From Albidovulum sp. (lineage in GTDB: Bacteria; Pseudomonadota; Alphaproteobacteria; Rhodobacterales; Rhodobacteraceae), in NCBI GenBank assembly GCA_030837785.1, contig JAUQYA010000154.1:3609-67608 (forward strand): a DNA stretch of 64,000 bases, in the 5' to 3' direction. The notes under the pieces were generated by a model. It saw nothing but the letters and a program-made list of their open reading frames with translations. It ran no database searches and was not told the origin of the DNA. The position numbers were made by a program, and so were the translations under genes. This document shows, piece by piece, positions 61,864-64,000 of this stretch. Each line of letters begins with the position of its first letter. Position 1 is the stretch's first letter.

Positions 61864-63162
61864 TCAGAGGACGTAGCGGCTGAGGTCGGCCGACCGCGAC
61901 AGATCGCCGAGGTTCTTCTCGACGAAGGCCGCATCGACCGTCACCTTCTCGCCGGCGCGGTCCGGGGCCGAGAAGGAAAGCTCCTCGAAGACCCGTTCCA
62001 TCACCGTGTAGAGCCTGCGCGCGCCAATGTTTTCCACGCTGCGGTTGACCTCGGCGGCGATCCGGGCCAGCGCGGCGATCCCGTCGGGGGTGAAGGTGAC
62101 CGTCACCTCCTCGGTTCCCATCAGCGCGCTGTACTGCCGCGTCAGCGCATTGTCCGTCTCGGTGAGGATGCGCACGAAATCCTCCTCGGTCAGCGCCCTG
62201 AGTTCCACCCGGATCGGCAGCCGGCCCTGCAACTCGGGCAGGAGGTCGGACGGCTTGGCGATGTGGAAGGCACCGGAGGCGATGAAGAGGATGTGGTCGG
62301 TCTTCACCGGCCCGTATTTCGTCGACACCGTGGTGCCCTCGATCAGCGGCAGCAGGTCGCGCTGCACGCCCTCGCGGCTGACATCGGCGCCGCGCGTCTC
62401 GGCGCGGGCGCAGATCTTGTCGATCTCGTCGAGAAAGACGATGCCGTTTTCCTGCACCGCCTCCAGCGCGGCGGCCTTCACCGTCTCGTCGTCCAGAAGC
62501 TTGTCGGCCTCTTCCTGGATCAGCACCTCGTAGCTTTCGGCCACCGTCATCCGCTTGCGCACCCGTCGCCCGCCGAACGCCTTACCGAAGATGTCGCCGA
62601 GATTCATCATCCCCATGCCCGGCTGGCCCGGAAGCTCGAACGGCATCTGCGGCGCGCTTTCGGCCACCTCGAGCTCGATCATCGTGCCGTCCAGCTCCCC
62701 CTTCTTCAGACGGTTGCGGAACATCTCGCGCGTCTGCTCGCGCGCATCCGCCCCGGCGATCGCCTCGACCACCCGGTCCTCCGCCGCCTTGTGGGCACGC
62801 GCCTTGACATCCTCGCGCATCCGTTCGCGCGTCTCGATCATGGCCGCATCGGCCAGATCGCGCACGATCTGCTCCACGTCGCGGCCGACATAGCCCACCT
62901 CGGTGAACTTCGTCGCCTCCACCTTCAGGAACGGCGCCCTTGCGAGCTTGGCCAGACGCCGCGAGATCTCGGTCTTGCCGACGCCGGTGGGGCCGATCAT
63001 CAGGATGTTCTTCGGATAGACCTCCTCGCGGATGTCGTCGGCAAGCTGCTTCCGGCGCCAGCGGTTCCTCAGCGCCACGGCGACGGCGCGCTTGGCGTCC
63101 TTCTGGCCGATGATGAAACGGTCAAGCTCGGAGACGATCTCGCGCGGGGTGAGGTTGGTCAT
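61864..63162 (-). CDS. hslU: ATP-dependent protease ATPase subunit HslU
   Basis: A 432-residue AAA+ unfoldase of the HslUV protease. N-terminal TPREIVSELDRFIIGQKDAKRAVAVALRNRWRR is the family start; Walker A is GPTGVGKTE near 60. The pore-loop GYVGRDVE is near 90, Walker B VFLDEIDKI near 250 and the sensor region RLPIRVEL near 318. The C-terminus ends SRYVL, the tail that docks into HslV. hslV, normally adjacent, is absent on both sides in this window. Confidence 0.96.
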   Translation of the reverse strand: MTNLTPREIVSELDRFIIGQKDAKRAVAVALRNRWRRKQLADDIREEVYPKNILMIGPTGVGKTEISRRLAKLARAPFLKVEATKFTEVGYVGRDVEQIVRDLADAAMIETRERMREDVKARAHKAAEDRVVEAIAGADAREQTREMFRNRLKKGELDGTMIELEVAESAPQMPFELPGQPGMGMMNLGDIFGKAFGGRRVRKRMTVAESYEVLIQEEADKLLDDETVKAAALEAVQENGIVFLDEIDKICARAETRGADVSREGVQRDLLPLIEGTTVSTKYGPVKTDHILFIASGAFHIAKPSDLLPELQGRLPIRVELRALTEEDFVRILTETDNALTRQYSALMGTEEVTVTFTPDGIAALARIAAEVNRSVENIGARRLYTVMERVFEELSFSAPDRAGEKVTVDAAFVEKNLGDLSRSADLSRYVL

Positions 63163-63288
63163 GGGGACTCCTGTCGTATTCCGGCATCACTTAGAGGCCG
63201 GGCGGCGCGGTTTCAACAAAGCGCTGGACCGGCGGGCGGGGTTGCGTCACAAAGGTTGCCTTTTTCGATGCAACCGGAGGATTCGGCC

Positions 63289-63615
63289 ATGTCTCCCCGC
63301 GATGAGACGCCCCTGCGCATGATGCTGTCCCGCCGCGCGCTTGCCTCGCGGCTGGCCGCGGGCGCGGCTGCGATCGGGATCGCGGGGCGGGCCGGGGCAG
63401 CGGTGCCGGGGCCGGACCCCGAGCTGCGCGACGCGGCGTTGCGCGGGCTGGCCTTGGCCGACCTGCGCGGCGATCCGGTCGGCGCGGCGGCCGCCCGGGC
63501 GGCCGCGCAGGAGGACGACAAATGCGAGGCAAGTTCTTCGGACGCATGGCGCTCATGGCCGCGGCAGGGCTGCTCGGCCTGCCGCTGGCGGCGCAAACCA
63601 TCAGCGGCACCGTGA
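63289..63615 (+). CDS. Small Tat-signal-like protein, probably disrupted
   Basis: An open frame of up to 109 codons (108 residues; 115 from an earlier in-frame ATG at 63268). Its N-terminus has MLSRRALASRLAAGAAAIGIAG, like a twin-arginine signal, then VPGPDPELRDAALRGLALADL-, Ala-rich sequence and a Cys/Arg/Trp-rich tail. The last 94 bases overlap the next gene in another frame, so the tail is probably not native. Either the gene is truncated or the sequence is joined to foreign DNA near 63510. Function unknown. The 126 bp before it (63163-63288) show no clear element. Confidence 0.4.
   Translation: MSPRDETPLRMMLSRRALASRLAAGAAAIGIAGRAGAAVPGPDPELRDAALRGLALADLRGDPVGAAAARAAAQEDDKCEASSSDAWRSWPRQGCSACRWRRKPSAAP
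63487..63506. repeat. 20-bp perfect palindrome
   Basis: GCGGCCGCCC-GGGCGGCCGC is fully self-complementary with no loop. It lies within Ala/Arg codons just before the composition change near 63510 and may mark a recombination or assembly junction; it could also arise by chance in Ala-rich GC-rich coding sequence. Confidence 0.5.
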
Positions 63616-64000
63616 CCTACGACGGCAAGGTGCCCACGCTCAAGCCGATCGCCATGGACGCCGATCCGGTGTGCGCCAAGAAGCACACCCCGCCGGTGGT
63701 GAACGAGATGCTGGTGCTGGGCACGGGCAACAGCATGGCCAACGTGCTGGTCAGCGTGAGCAAGGGGCTGCCGGCCGGCAAGAGCTACCCGACCCCCAAG
63801 GAGCCCGTGGTCATGGACCAGAAGGGCTGCAAGTACATCCCGCACGTGATGGGCATCATGGTCAACCAGCCCTTCAAGATCCTCAACAGCGACGGCCTGC
63901 TGCACAACGTGCACGCGTTGCCCAAGCTCAACAAGCCCTTCAACATGGCCATGCCGGCCACGCGCACCGAGGCGCTCGAGACCTTCACCAAGGAGGAGGG
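63522..64000 (+). CDS. Secreted carboxypeptidase-regulatory-like / cupredoxin-like protein, 3' end outside window
   Basis: An open frame of 159 full codons running off the right edge. ATG 63522 is preceded by an ideal AGGAGG site. A signal peptide (RMALMAAAGLLGLPLAAQ) leads to ISGTVTYDGKVP, a carboxypeptidase-regulatory-like strand, then ADPVCAKKH, VVNEMLVLG, VMDQKGCKYIPHVMG and NSDGLLHNVHALP. These match my recollection of secreted plastocyanin/methylamine-utilisation-like proteins in which a later C-x-H completes a copper site. Codon use differs from the rest of the window: serine after the signal peptide is AGC only, lysine AAG, leucine CTG or CTC, with no CTT. It may come from another organism by transfer or by chimeric assembly. 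Confidence 0.75.
   Translation, partial: MRGKFFGRMALMAAAGLLGLPLAAQTISGTVTYDGKVPTLKPIAMDADPVCAKKHTPPVVNEMLVLGTGNSMANVLVSVSKGLPAGKSYPTPKEPVVMDQKGCKYIPHVMGIMVNQPFKILNSDGLLHNVHALPKLNKPFNMAMPATRTEALETFTKEE

Overview
The window is a gene-dense, GC-rich chromosomal segment of an alphaproteobacterium, most likely a member of the Rhodobacterales (Rhodobacteraceae/Paracoccaceae). This rests on gene content and order: glutaredoxin-comF-methyltransferase-hemH, parB-parA-rsmG-mnmG-mnmE-rho-hemJ next to maf-aroE-coaE-dnaQ, and secB-fxsA beside timA-mltA-smr-hslU. It also rests on pervasive 1-14 bp overlaps between genes. No tRNA, rRNA, insertion sequence, phage or CRISPR array was seen.

Left part (1-29 kb): mostly housekeeping. 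A carbon-nitrogen hydrolase (cut by the left edge), glutaredoxin and comF run leftward, back to back with a methyltransferase and ferrochelatase. Next come a cell-wall cluster (two L,D-transpeptidases around a CAP-domain lipoprotein) and a coupled operon of two ABC half-exporters plus an RNA m5U methyltransferase. These are followed by a LysE-family exporter, CCA-adding enzyme, CoA Nudix hydrolase and Hsp33, then a response-regulator phosphatase divergent from an HPt protein. ilvA, argG, maeB, mutS, hrcA-grpE and rph-rdgB-hemW-DUF454 complete this part.

Centre (28.5-39 kb): this looks like the chromosome origin region. hemJ-rho-mnmE-mnmG-rsmG-parA-parB runs leftward and maf-aroE-coaE-dnaQ runs rightward. 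Between the two arms lies a 425 bp gap with an AT-rich segment and DnaA-box-like 9-mers, a good oriC candidate. Two parS sites (core GTTTCACGTGAAAC) lie inside the 5' ends of rsmG and mnmG, and the mnmG start codon is inside one of them.

Accessory segment (39-57 kb): an undecaprenyl-phosphate sugar-phosphotransferase and a complete D-xylose uptake and catabolism operon (xylF-xylH-xylG-xylB-xylA) divergent from a ROK-family XylR. xylR is coupled to a secreted FG-GAP/ASPIC protein, which faces a di-heme cytochrome c peroxidase-like protein. A YihY/BrkB membrane protein and a TamA/TamB outer-membrane assembly pair follow. This block separates dnaQ from secB, which I recall as close neighbours in related genomes.

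Right part (57-64 kb): idi, secB and fxsA lead leftward; timA-mltA-smr lead rightward; an alpha/beta hydrolase lipoprotein and hslU follow without hslV. The last ~480 bases encode the start of a secreted copper-protein-like gene whose codon use differs from everything else. This may be a transferred gene or an assembly chimera, and the end of the window should be treated with caution.
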